Origin: Pycnopodia helianthoides
Taxonomy: Eukaryota; Echinodermata; Asteroidea; Forcipulatida; Asteriidae
Direction of reading: 5' to 3'
Assembly (NCBI GenBank): GCA_032158295.1
Contig: CM063246.1
Span: forward strand, 10,107,608 to 10,171,607
DNA: 64,000 nucleotides
Positions 12,636 through 26,100 of the stretch are shown piece by piece; the first letter of the stretch is position 1, and every line of letters starts with the position of its first letter. Under the pieces are notes generated by a model. It ran no database searches. It saw only the letters and a list, made by a program, of their open reading frames with translations, and was not told the DNA's origin. The position numbers were made by a program, and so were the translations under genes.

Positions 12636-13400
12636 CGGTAAACAGCATTATGAAATTGGCCCCTGCTTGCGGCTCAAAGTGTTGAAGAAGACTTTTGCTG
12701 GCGAAGACTATACTTGGATGGCTGATTTCTTTTAACTTTGTAAATGTACTGGTCGGGAGGTCACTACCATGTGATGTCAACATAAAGTTCTGCAAAAAAC
12801 CCACAAATGAACATACTTGTGAAAATGCATAATTTATAATGTTAGCCTGTAGGCCCTACTACAAATGTTTGGTGCATGATTTGACAGCAATTTGATTGTA
12901 TAAAAAAATCATTACTAATTTTCTGAGGTAACTGAAGCTATGATTTGAGAAGCTTTAAATAAAAAAAATTTGCCTTCTTATATCTGGGAATCCTTGACCT
13001 TTGGTTTCTACATAAAATATCTGAAATTGACTGACAGATTTGGGATTTGATCTTGATATTTTCATAAACTCAATTTTTTTAAACACAAATTAGTGGAAAA
13101 ACGAACTCCCTAATGCCTTGCAACAGACAGCGATGAAGCATTTTTATGTTTCAGTTTGGCAATAGGCTCTTCGTTTAAACAAGTAATGTCATTATCCTGA
13201 CTCCGCCCCCTACCACATCCCCACACTAACTCCATGATAGCAACCAAATCTTTAAAACAAGTTTAGCATGAAATGAGTATTGAAGATGTATCAAGATCCC
13301 AAACCAAGAAGTCTGCTATGATTTTATATAAAATTTTATGCATTTGCCTTTTAGGGTATTATTGTATAGAAACACACTCCTCCCAGACAGCGGTCGCCGG

Positions 13401-13556
13401 GGGGTACACGACACGGGGGTACACCGGGCGGTACACCGGGGGTACACCGGGCGGTACACCGGGCGGTACACCGGGCGGTACACCGGGCGGTACACCGGGC
13501 GGTACACCGGGCGGTACACCGGGCGTACACCGGGCGGTACACCGGGCGGTACACCC
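13401..13556. repeat. 12-bp GC-rich minisatellite
   Basis: About a dozen tandem copies of the unit cgggcggtacac with a few length variants (ggg or gcg in place of ggcg). Because 12 is a multiple of 3, all frames stay open and give artificial Thr-Pro-Gly-Gly or Arg-Tyr-Thr-Gly peptides. It is strikingly GC-rich in an AT-rich neighbourhood. Confidence 0.9.
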
Positions 13557-13784
13557 AGTGTACATCAGAAATGATGTCTTATCATTGGGGAGGGGGAGGT
13601 GTGGTTGTTATTGTTGTTGCTTTATTTTGGGATTTTTTTTAGGGGGGAGGGAATGGGGTTGCTAAAATAAAACACTAAGGCCAAATAAAAATTATACCAT
13701 TTGACCACATCCCCTTTTTTTTTAGGCCACCAACCTTTTAACAAATTTTTTTTATTTATCATACTGAAAAACTACACATTTCGC

Positions 13785-14121
13785 TTAAAGGTATTGTACA
13801 CTTTTGGTAACAGCTCAAAATCAGTGTCCACATTTTGTGTGATTAAACATATGCATGAACAAATTAAACCTGTGAAAGTTTGAGCTCAATTGGTCGTCGA
13901 GGTCAAGAGAAAATAGTGAAAAGAGATCTTATGTGTTTTCTGTTTTTTCAAATTATCGCGCGCGATAATTACTATTGTTTTACTGTTTCTCAGAAACGAT
14001 AGCATTTTAGGCAGAAATATTTTAAGGAACCCTTTCTACCATTACTTACTTTAAATCATGTAAGTTATGTGTGAATCTGTGAACATTGTGTTTTATTACC
14101 AATAGTGTACAGGGCCTTTAA
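13785..14121. mobile_element. TTAA-bordered MITE, copy 1
   Basis: Begins TTAAAGGTATTGTACAC and ends TGTACAGGGCCTTTAA, so the termini are inverted and bordered by TTAA, as in piggyBac-type non-autonomous elements. An internal palindrome ttatcgcgcgcgataa is shared with the copy at 46648-47010. No coding capacity. Confidence 0.75.
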
Positions 14122-15456
14122 AATGTTGGCACCATTTGAATTGAATTTAAAATGATTTAATTTTTTCAAGTGGAGACCTTCCTGTGGTAAAAAATAGAAA
14201 GTCAAGGGCCGGCTTTAATCTAAAAGTCACGAGCGGCCATCTTGGAGGGTACCAGTACTACCCCCTCTAAAAAGTTAAAATTAAAGTTAAAAATGTCTTC
14301 TCCCATTTCTTGAACAAAACCAGATAATTAACTGGTACACTTTTATATGGCCAATTACCGAACAGCAGGTTTTCAGACGCCATGGTTTAAGGCTCATTAA
14401 AAACCAACAAATACTTTTAAATTGATACTTTATATGCTGCCATCTAGATTACAAAGTAGTAAGAAAAGTGCTTGAATAAACCAAGTTTTTGGTAAACTTC
14501 ACTTACAGATTTTCTAATTCATGTGTTTCTTTAAAAGAAAAATTTGCATCAAATCTTAAGTAGTTAAGCGTGTGAAGATTTAAACAAAAAACACAGTTTC
14601 CGGATCCCGTTTGAGTGATTTTTTGTTTTAAGTCAGGAAATTTGAATTTTCATTGTATTTTAAAATGTGCTTATTTTGATTGCAGATATGTGGCAATTGA
14701 AACAAGCATTGAAGAAATCAAGCAACTAGAACTATAATTGAACGAATGTTATTTTGAGGGTCACTGTGTCAACCTTGTAATTTTATTTATTAACTTAATT
14801 TGTTTTAGATAATCTTACTTTTTAGACGGAATATACATTCAACATGTTTGAGGATTGGTACTCGGTTTGACCTTTGTGATTGAATCTTATTTTACTACAC
14901 ATACGCTCACACTCATGGAGTCATGCTGGATGTCTTGTAAATGTTTAGTTGTCACTATTAATTATCAGATTATGTAAAAAAAAAATTCAATATGAATTAT
15001 GATTGGTCGACTCGATTTGGCTCTGTAAACATCAACATACAACATATCCATGTACACAAAGTATCTGTCTCAAAAAAATAAAGATTTGATTCTTTTAACT
15101 CAATAGTAGGCCAGAAACTGGACAAACGCCTGCAATTGTCCTAATAAAATCATAGAGGTAGAAAAATTAAAGGGCACTGACACTCAGTGGCAGTAATTTT
15201 TTATGATAATTATGAACAATGACCCACGTCTAGTATCCAGGCGACCAGACATTGCTATTCATGCAAATAAGGAACGAGAATGTTACCATACTAACTATAA
15301 CATTATAATTAGCGCCCTCTAGAGACCAAATAATGTCCATGAATAATAATGTCGTCCCTAGAAAAAAAATGGTCGGTCCGCGAAAACAAAACGAGATTTT
15401 CCAACAGTAAAGTTTCCTGCCAACATTCTCAGTTTTATGATCATCTCAATACTCAC

Positions 15457-15700
15457 CACAAATGTTAAGTTCGTGCAAAGGAAAAAATGTTAAATATCAA
15501 GTGATTTCATCAACATCCACGGACAAAGACTTTCTCATTGCAGTGTACGTTCACGCCTCCGATAACGCTACCAGCGACTGTCTAGTGACGTCACGCACGT
15601 GTAAAAGGATTGCCGAATAAGCTGTGGTTACCAGCGAGATGGGGGACGAGGCAACAATGGCGGACGTGTCTGACGATTAATTTGCACGTAATGTGTGCGT
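15457..15700 (-). promoter_or_regulatory. Candidate promoter and non-coding first exon of the minus-strand gene
   Basis: A CpG-richer patch holds a perfect CRE palindrome TGACGTCA (15586-15593), an E-box CACGTG (15596-15601) and a YY1-like site caacaatggcggac (15652-15665). On the minus strand a good donor, TTTGTG|GTGAGT, lies at 15457/15456, which would end a non-coding first exon. No long ORF is present. Assignment to the minus-strand gene is inferred from position; it could also serve the TMX3 side. Confidence 0.4.
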
Positions 15701-17065
15701 TACAGACTTCGTCTGACGCTCGCGTTCAATTATCAAATCATGCAAAATACCGCTAATTCGACAAAAATAACAATTATAGACAATAAAAATAACAAAACGT
15801 GAACCACGCACAGTCGTTGGGTGATATTTTGTCGCATAATTATATTCACCTGGAGCATAGATCATTATAAAATAGAGCTCAAGGGATAACCAGGAAAAAG
15901 CAGCCTCAGTGGTTTAACGCTACACGTAGCTATTCATAGTCATACCATAATTATGTTTATTCACTTTAATCCCTTTTGGGCTGAGTAAGTCGAATGCGAC
16001 TTTCAAAATATGGGCTTTTACATAATTTTCTTAGATTTTTTACGTTATTTGTTTTGTATACAGCCTCATCATGATGTTGGTGGCCGTATAAACGTTAAAC
16101 CATATTTTTCCACGTTAGTGCCTGATGCATGCAGCAGTGTGCCTCGTCGGATTGCGACGATCGTAATCCGTTTTAAAACGTCGATGAGTGACGCCGGCCG
16201 GCCGATAGTAAGCAGCGGAACATGAACTTCTACAAATTATACATTTATCATTCAGATGCGGTAGCCTAGTTGGCTTAGGAAGTTAGGGTTTGGGCTAGCT
16301 TTCTGGGCTCTGCACGTACACAATGAGAGGATCTTATCAAATAAGAGCACTCGAAGCGGCTGGATCAGATGCCAGAATTTACATCGTACATATACATAAA
16401 TTATTTATTACAAGGCGGAGATGTAACTTCGTATTTACTAAAGCTAGTTTTGTCTCTGCCCTTTTTACATGGCACCACACGGTGTAACAACGACCCAGAC
16501 CCTATCCATGATCGTTTACAGAGGGATGCTCAGATGCGCATAATTTTATTCTCCTCCATATATTATGCACCAACAAACCCGGCCCGAGCATCAGACCCAG
16601 GTGTGTCATGTGGCCGGATCATGTGCCGGTGCTTGGTTGTTTTTGATTGCTCTTTAATTTTTTTATACTTAAAGTTTTGGCTGCGCTCCTTTCACGAGCT
16701 TTCTACGCATAGCTACCTCATACATTATTACAATCTGTAAAGTGGGACTTAATTCTACCTCCATGCTCAATGGTAGGACTTATCCACTAGGATTTTTGGA
16801 TAACTTATCTGCAAATATTAATGCATAAGTGGGACCTTGTTCGATGGGAGGTAAGGACCTTTAGGCAAATTTTGTTTAGGGAGGACTGATACGAAATTGA
16901 AAAGGGGACCAGTCGATCGTCGATCCAGTCACCAAATATTTACCATTTCGTTTTGCATAGCGCCCTCTATTGGTCACATGTCCCGGAAAAATATAAAACA
17001 TTTCTATGTGTTGTGCACATGTACTTGTACGGTTATTTCCTGGATTAAAACAGAAGCCACACACA
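15701..17065. other. Intergenic and 5' flank of TMX3
   Basis: No convincing coding exon is present. An inverted CCAAT box (attgg near 16968) followed by cacatg lies about 100 bases before the TMX3 start codon and may be part of its promoter. I see no TATA box at a supportable position. Confidence 0.4.
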
Positions 17066-17102
17066 ATGGATCCTGTGGTCATTTTATGGAGTTTTTTATC
17101 AG
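17066..17102 (+). CDS. TMX3: TMX3 exon 1: start codon and signal peptide
   Basis: ATG at 17066 opens a hydrophobic leader ([12 protein letters not shown]) ending at a TCAG|GTAATG donor in phase 1. It continues in exon 2 (19102-19156) as [18 protein letters not shown], which completes a signal peptide. This start is chosen because it gives a proper leader in the right phase; no other in-frame ATG fits. Confidence 0.75.
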
Positions 17103-20100
17103 GTAATGTACACATATGTGGATATTCCTTCTCTTTGAACACTAAATATAACTGTGGTAATTTAAGATTTTTTTATGTTAACAATTATCAGTTAAATAAA
17201 GTAAAATTTATGGAAGGAAGAAAAAATAAATAAAATAATTAATTGACTCGTTCATTCATGTTGCTTCATGCAAAAAAACGAAATAAAAAACGTACATGTA
17301 TAACTATAAGTATAATCCGACCTTCATTCTAGTTTTCCGTTTATAATGTTACTTGAACTGTTTGTTAAAAAGGTATTCCATGGGTAAACATGGTAAATAG
17401 CTAACATACTTTTTGAAAAGGGGAAAGGGTCAAATGTGCTAAAGTCAGAGTCGAAGACTGAGTGAAACTGAAAAGTGAAAGAGAGTTGAATCGCACAAGC
17501 TGATAAGTGACCTTTAATTTTTAAAATTAAAATGGAAGTCTCGAGACCGGATAGTGATACTAATTTTTTTCCTAATATTATTCTTTGTGTCTTAAAATTA
17601 AATGTGTATTGCATTGGATTTATGACTGCGGAACGGTTGCTCCGTTCACGAGCTTGCCATCTTTACCTTACTCTTTGTCTTATCATTCTCTGAATGCAGA
17701 GTAATTACTGACAGTCCTGCTATCCTGTTGTCATGGTTGTTGGTGTGTGAGGCCATTGGGCAGGCAGAATCCAACATATGAAGAGTCTATGCCCTTTTTC
17801 AAAACCACGGCTTGGGCTTGGGCTCCATTAGTAATTTTGAAAACTGTTTACTTTTGGTACGAGACTTCAAACAGAGAGAAGTTGCTCAGCCAAAGTGTGC
17901 GCAGCCTGTGTGTACGTAGATGGGACACCTGTGCGTGTATTCGTATTCGTTTATGGCACACAGGCGCAGTCACTTTCCATCGTACTCATTTAAGAAACCA
18001 GACTAATGTAAAAGGATGTCTGTTTGAAGGGGCATCTTGGCTTTCAAAATAAAATTTTGGGTAAATAACAATTTAAAAGTCTGCATCAGATTCTTTATCT
18101 CGATTGATAAATTTCAAAGTTTAGTTGTGGCCTGTAGTTGCAGCAGAGTTTGTTTAGTTGTTTAGTGAGGGGGGGGGGGATATTTTGTGATTTAGGTGAA
18201 TGGCTTTTTCTGATCATTGCTGGTCATACATGTGTAACTTTTTTTGTGGTAACTTTGCCACTGTCATTTTAGTGCATAAATATTTACAAAATGTTAAAAT
18301 CTTATAATTCAATTTTGAGATAAATCAGGCTGGCCTAGTGGTTTCTTTCCCCTGCGGTGCAATTCCAGTCCCCAGCAAACTTCAATGCATTGGTGCATTT
18401 AGTGGGATAAACATGGTAAATGCCCAGTGCCAACAGCCAGGCTGGCGTAAACCATTTCACATGCAACAGAATCCTCCATTTGCATTTTGCAGGGTGTTTA
18501 TTTCAACTGTATAGCATTTTGCTGCAATTAGCAGGGTTTTCATTTCAACTTATATAGCATTTTGCTACATTAGCAGGGTTTTCATTTCAACTGTGTAGCA
18601 TTTTGATGCATTTAGTAGGGTGCCTAGAAAACATCTGATGTAAGTGTTAAAGGCACTGGACACTATTGGTAATTACTCAAAATAATTGTTAGCATAAAAA
18701 CTTACTTGGTAACGAGCAATGGAGAGCTGTTGATAGTATAAAACATTGTGAGAAACGGCTCCCTCTGAAGTACATTTGTAACAGTAGTTTTTGAGAAAGA
18801 AGTAATTTCTCAGTAAAATATTTGAATTGATTTTGAGACCTCACGCATGATGTCTCGAAATCAAGCATCTGAAAGCACACAACTTCGTGTGACAAGGGTG
18901 TTTTTTCTTCCATTATTATCTCGCAACTTCGACGACCAATAATTGAGTTCAAATTTTCACAGGTTTGTTATTTTGTGCATATGTTGAGATACACCAAGTG
19001 AGAAGACTGGTCTTTGACAATCACCAAAGGTGTCCAGTGTCTTTAACACACGTGTGTAAGGAAATAGCTTACATTTGTTTTTTTACTGGTTTATTTTCCA
19101 GGTTTATTAGCATTAACAATTGGCGTTGGAGCACATGTGCATGAGTTAGATGATAGGTAAGATATTGTTTTACCCTTTTTTAATTATAAAGAGTCCAGAA
19201 AAGATTATAGTCTGAGCTCACAATATCGAAGACAGTTTCTTAATCTTTGCTATCACACAGCGCTTAAGCTTTTTGTAAAGTAGCCCGCCGGGCTAGTAAA
19301 CTGTGCATTTTACTTGCCCCCAGGAAGTTTTAGTAGCCAAGATTTTAAACGAGAATTGCCATAAATGTAATGTTTCGATGTGTTAATGATAACGATCACA
19401 AGCAGTTTAATGATCAAATGAAGTTATATTCACACACCCATTAACGATTAACTTATTTTATACATTAATTATTCACATCTGAAAAGAAAGAAATTAGCAT
19501 TTTAAACAAGTAGGTTGCACAGTTTTTAGTAGCCCACAGGGCAAGTTGAGAGGTGGTGACTAGCCCATAGCATTTTTTACTAGACAATGTATGCCGGGCT
19601 AGTGTTAAGGGCGAGCCCTGTTAGGTGCGTTTCTCATTGGCCAGTGATTAACCAGTGGCCAATTCACCCGAAACAGTTGTTGGTTACGACCGTGAAAATC
19701 TCATTAGGCTCTGTGGGGGGTCATCTATGCATTGACCAATCACAGACAGAAATGTGCACACAAAATTCGGATGAAAGATACATTCATAAAAAACAGATTA
19801 TCCATTCTGATTGGTTGAGAGGAGATCACGTGTGATGTGAACACAGTTAGAAATTAGTTAACATGACCTGACGTTATTGAGTCGGTCATTGAGTCAAATG
19901 CCAGCGCTTTCGTTTGATTGCCCTACTGTACCTCTTATCGGTTTTGCTAAGTTGAAATACTGAATGACTCTGCCCAGCCTCTAGCCCCTATAACCTACAT
20001 GTACTTAAGGTTTTGAAAAGTTTAAATACTAAGCAAGAGTGAATGGAAAGAGCAGAATGACTCTGCCCAAACTCTAGCCCCTACAACCTCTTTAAACCTC

Positions 20101-23100
20101 TTAAATAGGTTTTGCTAAGTTGAAATACTTAATGACTGAATGACTCTGCCCAGCCTCCAGACCCTACGACCTCAATAAACCTCTTATAGGTTTTGAAAGG
20201 TAAATTGTAACAGAATGACTCTGCCCAGCCTCGAGCCCCTACAACCTCTTAAAACTGCTGTTCAAAGGTTTACAGCAAAAGTTTTTATTGTTCCTGGGTG
20301 TCTGAAAAACCTTGTTTATTGCTTGATAACTAATTTAGAAATTAAATTTGTCATTTATTTTCTTTGGAATAGAAAACTTTTATTTAAAATAAATGTAAAA
20401 ACATTTACATCATCATTATACATACATTATGTACATCATCATAATATCAACGTCCTCATCATCATAATATCAACGTCCTTTTCATCATTGTTGTACTTGT
20501 ACATTGTGTAACTCGTCCTTGTACAATGTTGTAGATGTTTCTTCCTCTATGCATAAACAACCAGGGGTCGATTTCACAAAACTCTTCCTAACTTAGGACT
20601 AGTCCTAGGCAATGCTAAGAGATAGGACTAGTCCTAAGTACTGGTCCTAACTTAGGACTAGTCTTATCTATTAGCATTGCCTAGGACTAGTCCTAAGTTA
20701 GGAAGAGTTTTGTGAAATCGACCCCTGGGTTCTATCCATGCAAAAGCTAGTGTATCAGGCTTATTTATAATGAGCAAATTACGAGCTGATATACTCAAAT
20801 ATTGGGCGATACAAAAAAAATAGTAGTGATATTTTATTTTAGTTTTTTGTTTACTTCGTATCCAATGTACAAAAATCATACATAAAAACCATCCAGAATG
20901 CCCAAAATTGGTGAGTAGGTCTTTTAAAACCAAAGAGAAACACAAAGTGAAAAACATTTTATGGACTTCTTTTCAATTTCAGCTGGCCAAAATTTGGGTC
21001 TAGATCTCCTACAGTTTTGAAAAATCCTTGGGAGAGCCGTTAACCTTAGAAATTAATTATAAACCTTGCAGTGAACGAATGTGTTGATGACCAATTTATA
21101 CCAGTGCGCTCAAACATTGCTCGGTTGATAATTAATTGCATTAACGAGCCTTCCTGACAGACAGGTACTACCTGCACATCCGACATTGTCGGAATATTAC
21201 CCAAAATGAATCAGTCCCTGGTTACTGGAGCTGCCACGTTACAACAATTATATTAGTTTTTAAATTAAGTTATAAGATGGGTATTTTATCAAACAAAACA
21301 ATATTTTGTTGATGGTGGTGTAGATTTTTGTTTTTTTTGTCACACCTCATTTCTGGATGCCCTTTATTTCTGTTAGGAAAACCAAGTTGCCTTGAATTTA
21401 TCTTTTAAAGATGCAAGGTCTGACTTATGGCCGATTTGAAGTTGACTCCAAAATTTAGATTTAAAAAAATAAATTTGAGAAAATTAAATAAATAAATATT
21501 TAACAACAAAAGTCCAACAATGATAAGTGGTAGTTAATTTTAAAAACTTAAAATGAATTATTATCGTGATCCCGACATCCACTCATCCATTAGCCATGTA
21601 CAAACAATTTTGTGCACTTTTCTTGTCAATGTACAAAAGTTTTTGTATGTTTTTCGTTTTGAAACGGCATCCTCTGTCAAAATTCCGCAGAGAAAAAATT
21701 CTTTACAAAATTAATATTCAGTAGAGCATTCTTGGTAATTTATTAGATCAAGTCACATTCTCACGGCGTTTGTGATATAAATACATATTTCTCATTCTTT
21801 GCTCTGCAGGATACTGGAGGCTAAGAATCAAGGCCCATGGCTTGTGGAGGTAATGTATTACTGTCAAGTTAAAGGGACACCATGCCTTCGGATTGGGCGC
21901 TTTGGGCTATAAAAGCATCGTTATGAAATGAATAATGGTGGGAAAGATGTTTAAACCATTTAGAGATTTTATTTCCGTATAACCACATTCCAACATGGTT
22001 TTGTTGTTGGTTTTTCAAACATTTTTTTTCTTGTAAAAGTGTCTGAAAAAAATATAATATAGATCAAAATTTGTTTTGTTTTTAGAAAACTAGATACTAC
22101 ATGTATGTAACATGGGAACATTGGAAAATGTCACTTCAGGTCATGACCTACTTTGACCCCTTGGGTTGAATGGAAGTAGGTCAGGTCTTGCAGCAGTTTG
22201 CAGTCGCTATGTGCATTTTGGTACAAGCCTTTGCGGCCGCTATGGTCTCTAAAGAGTTAAAGTAGAATAATATGATTCACACAGATATCCCTTGAAATTG
22301 TGTTTTTCCTTTTACTTCACAAACTAGCACGATCTGTAATTTGGTGGAGTCAAAAATGTGGTTACTACAAAATGGCTAACCATGCTACACTGTAGTTCAC
22401 AAAGTAAAAGGAAAGCTTTACAATTTTGAGGGATATTTGTGTGAATCAATGGCACTTTTTAAACATCTTTCCAACCATATTCATTTCATAATAATCCCTT
22501 TCAGAAGGTAATGTGTCCCTTTAAAGCCCAATTGACTACAAATATTCTATATATAATAATGTTGGCGTTGCAGTAAGACAGATGATTATAATTTAAATTG
22601 GCGATTTATCATTATTTCTTCAGCTCCTTACTCACTATCAGTCTCTGACTGCCGTCCTGTTCCACAAGCTATCATATTTAACTCTTTTCTTTATTAATAT
22701 TTTAGATGACCATATTTAATAGCATAGTTAGTGGCCTGATGTTTCGACCCTAGCAGAGTCTTTCTCGAGGGCTATAAAGAGAAACGACTCTGCCAGGGTC
22801 GAAACGTCAGGCCACTAACTACTTTTCGCATTAAATACCATGTTGGTAGGCAGTTTACAACAGCTCATTCTAAATTTCAATATTTAATATTACTACATTA
22901 TTACCAAGAGATGCCATGTTGTTTCATTCCTTTTACAGTTGCACTTTAGTCTCAAGTGTATGGCGGTTACTTTGACCCGTACAGAGAAAAGGGGTCAGGA
23001 TCACACCCCCCCCCCTTCCCATGGGGTTTAAACACATTATGTACATGCATGATAGTACTCATTTGCCTTGTGTGAAGTCTGCATTTGTGATGCCCAGTCT

Positions 23101-26100
23101 CTCATGTGCACGGTCTATTGCAAACAGTTTCAAAAGGAAAGGCTAAGGCAATCCCCAATACTGGCTTTTGCTTGAATGTGTTACCACGTTAACATGCATC
23201 TACGCTGCCCTTATAGCAACAGCCATGGCCAGTTCGGAAAACTGTTTTGGGGCTTTTTTTCAGCACACACAAGACATTTAACTGACATTTATGATAATAT
23301 TGAATGGATCTGCCATTTGAATATATTGCATCAACATAACACCAAGGTCAGGCCACTCAGTGCTTCAGCCTCAACACTGTTGTCCATTATTCCTGCATTG
23401 CTCAACACTGTTGTCCATTATTCCTGCATTGCTTTTGTTAACATTTTGGGGCATAAAACAATGCTATTATGTCTACTTAAAAACGAGGCTGCATTTTGGG
23501 CCATTCACAAGAAATTTATACAAATTTAAGAATGAATCCACTGTAATTTTGAGTGACCTTCAGAGAATGATCATAGCAGTGAACAAAGCCCATTTGTATC
23601 TGATGTCAGAATGCTGCTAATGCTAATGCATGCAAATCACACGACCCCCCCCCCCAATCCAAGGTAGAAGCTAGGTCTATTAAATAATAACAGTAATACA
23701 CAGTTCTTATTATAGCGATTTATCACATTTCAAACTCAAAGTGTGCTCATTATTTTTTCAAAAAGGTATGCAGAGTATGCACAAAGTACAAGACCTGTTT
23801 ATACATACGTGTAGCACAACAAATACGGGTTTATAAGGTGCAGCCAATTATACCAGAAAACACCGGGGTTGTGTGATGGATACTCATTTTGTGTCTTGTA
23901 CAATGTAGTACATGTAGATCTGTAGTCATTGCATCGGGGCCTACAATCCCGGCCAAAATGCTTGGGCCACCAGTTCCTATAACGTTACAATAACCATACA
24001 ATAACCATTCCCTGTCTCACAATAAACATTCTCTCCCCCGTCCCCCGTCCCCCCGCTCAATGTTGTCTGGAACGCAGAAGACCGTGCAACAATGTGATTC
24101 AACATTGAAAGGGGGCAGGGGGGCCCAACGAGATATGGCCTGGATTGTCTGAAATTTTTTAAGCGTGAATTTTTGGGTTAAACATTACAAAATAAGGCTT
24201 TAAAATGACTATGAATGTCCAAAGACAGTGATTGCCATTCATCGCTGAGTAGGGCGTTAAAACAAAATTCAAATCAGCAAGGATGATTTTCAGGGGGGGG
24301 GGCTGACTAAGAATGTTCAGAGACAGCCAATGTTCATGTATTGCTGAAAACGGCGTTAAAACACAATTCGAAGCAGTGAGATGTTTTGTGAGGAGGTGTT
24401 GGGGGGGGGTGACTATGATTGTGCTTTGACAGTAAATGACTATTTCTTGCCGAGTAGAGCGTTTGAACACAAAAGAACACACACAGGCAACATTTTTGTT
24501 GTGTAATTTGTGTAATTTTTTTGTTGGGGGTTGGTATTATGTTGTGAGCATTAATACAAAATAAGTAATAAGAGAATAGAAACAATGGGATTGAAAAATG
24601 AAAGAATGGTTATAAGCAATGAACATTCATTGTTTGTTGAGGAAGGTGATAAAAATAAGAGAAAAAAAAACACGAGCATTTTGTCTCTCCTGAACTCCAT
24701 TTAGGTTCAAGACATTTGACTTGTTAAGCGTATCTCTTAACCATTACACCATTCATAGACTTACACCATTCATAGACTTGATTTCAAGTCTGAGATCGCG
24801 GTTATTCCTCTGTATCAGGCACGAGAAACGCCCCCACAGATAAGCTATCATGGGCCAATATAACAATGTGCGCTATTTGGCCCAATAATGTATTGGCTAT
24901 CAAGTAGACTAAAAGCCACGATCGCAGGCTTGAAACCAAGTCTACACGGTTCACCGTAGTAGAGTAAATAAAGAGATTTCATAAATTTCTTTTCTATTTT
25001 GGTTTTGAGGGTTAACCGTTTGATTTTCTGCCAAATAACCGAATGAGGTGGTTCAAAAGAATATGAACAGGTTATGTGTTGTTTGTGGACTGTAATGCCC
25101 TTTTCGTGTTGAACAAAAACCTTTTTCACGTAAGTTACAAGCAAACATGCCATGGTGAATCGTGTGGTGAACCGTCAGACATGCGTGATCTGTCCACACA
25201 TTTGGCGGGTACTGACGGGTCATCTTCTTGGCGAACCCCACTCTCTTCTTCGGATCCAAATCCGTTACAAGTCCCTTTTTACGAGCTTGCCTGTACTTGA
25301 ATCCAAGTCTATTCATGGCGCGCCTCATGGTTCTATGTGAGACATGCATCAGTCTGCATGCAGACTTTATTCTTGCCGAGGTAAATGGCCCCTCTGTTTT
25401 CCTAAGTTTCTGTACATTTCTCACCAAAAGACGCTCCTGGCGCTTAGAAAGAAGTCTTTTTCGCCCACCTCGGCCACGGTGACACCGGTGAACTTGCCCT
25501 TCATGTTTACAATTCCGCTGAACAGAACTACGGGATACATTGCACGTTGCCGCTATTTCTCTCTGTGATTTTCCTGCTCTTCCGCAAAAGACGAATATAT
25601 GCACGATTTTCGTTCGAAATTCAGCCACGAAACACCATGTTGTAAATTGGCTCTTGCTTTCTATAACTATGTATCAAATGCTTTGCTTCACTTATGAATT
25701 GTCTCTGATCCACCAAAGATTGGAGTATATCTGTGTGCAGTCAACTCCGCAAAATCAACTAAGGAACTTTCAGACAATCCCGCGCAAAATGCTTGGGCCA
25801 CCCATTCCCAACGCTACAATAAACATTCACTGTCGACATCCCCTGACAATAAACATTCTCTCCCCGTCGTCCCCCCCCCCACAAAAACATCCTTGCTGTT
25901 TTGTAACGCCCTACTCAGCAGTAAACGGACATTCAGTGTCTTGGACATTCATAGTCTTTTTAAAGCCTTATTTTGTAATAAGAAATTCAAAAATCACGCT
26001 GAAAGAATTTCAGACAATCCCGGCCAAAATGCTTGGGCCACCCGTTCCTATAACGTTACAATAACCATACAATAACCATTCCCTGTCTCACAATAAACAT

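Larger units (their letters stand above)
12006..15456. other. Upstream intron of the minus-strand gene; repeat-rich, no gene seen
   Basis: Contains a foldback element (12333-12635), a 12-bp minisatellite (13401-13556) and a TTAA-bordered MITE (13785-14121). The rest, including 14.1-15.4 kb, is AT-rich with no coding signal that I can support on either strand. Confidence 0.5.
17103..19101. other. TMX3 intron 1
   Basis: Carries a three-copy tandem repeat of about 57 bp (18488-18623; unit core agggttttcatttcaact) and, directly after it, a TTAA-bordered MITE (18647-19046) that ends only about 55 bases before exon 2. The rest shows nothing I can name. Confidence 0.6.
19157..21809. other. TMX3 intron 2
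   Basis: Contains a hAT-like MITE (19259-19620), a four-copy tandem array (19936-20255), a short duplicated atcataatatcaacgtcct (20440-20480) and a 170-bp palindrome (20559-20731). The last 1.1 kb before exon 3 is AT-rich without a recognisable feature. Confidence 0.6.

Noticed and set aside
13273..13665. Frames rich in Thr-Pro-Gly-Gly or Arg-Pro-Val-Tyr
   Set aside because: Artefact of the 12-bp GC-rich minisatellite.
15641..15682. Small plus-strand ORF with two ATGs in the promoter patch
   Set aside because: Only 13 codons, in a region better explained as a promoter with a YY1-like site; no evidence that it is translated.
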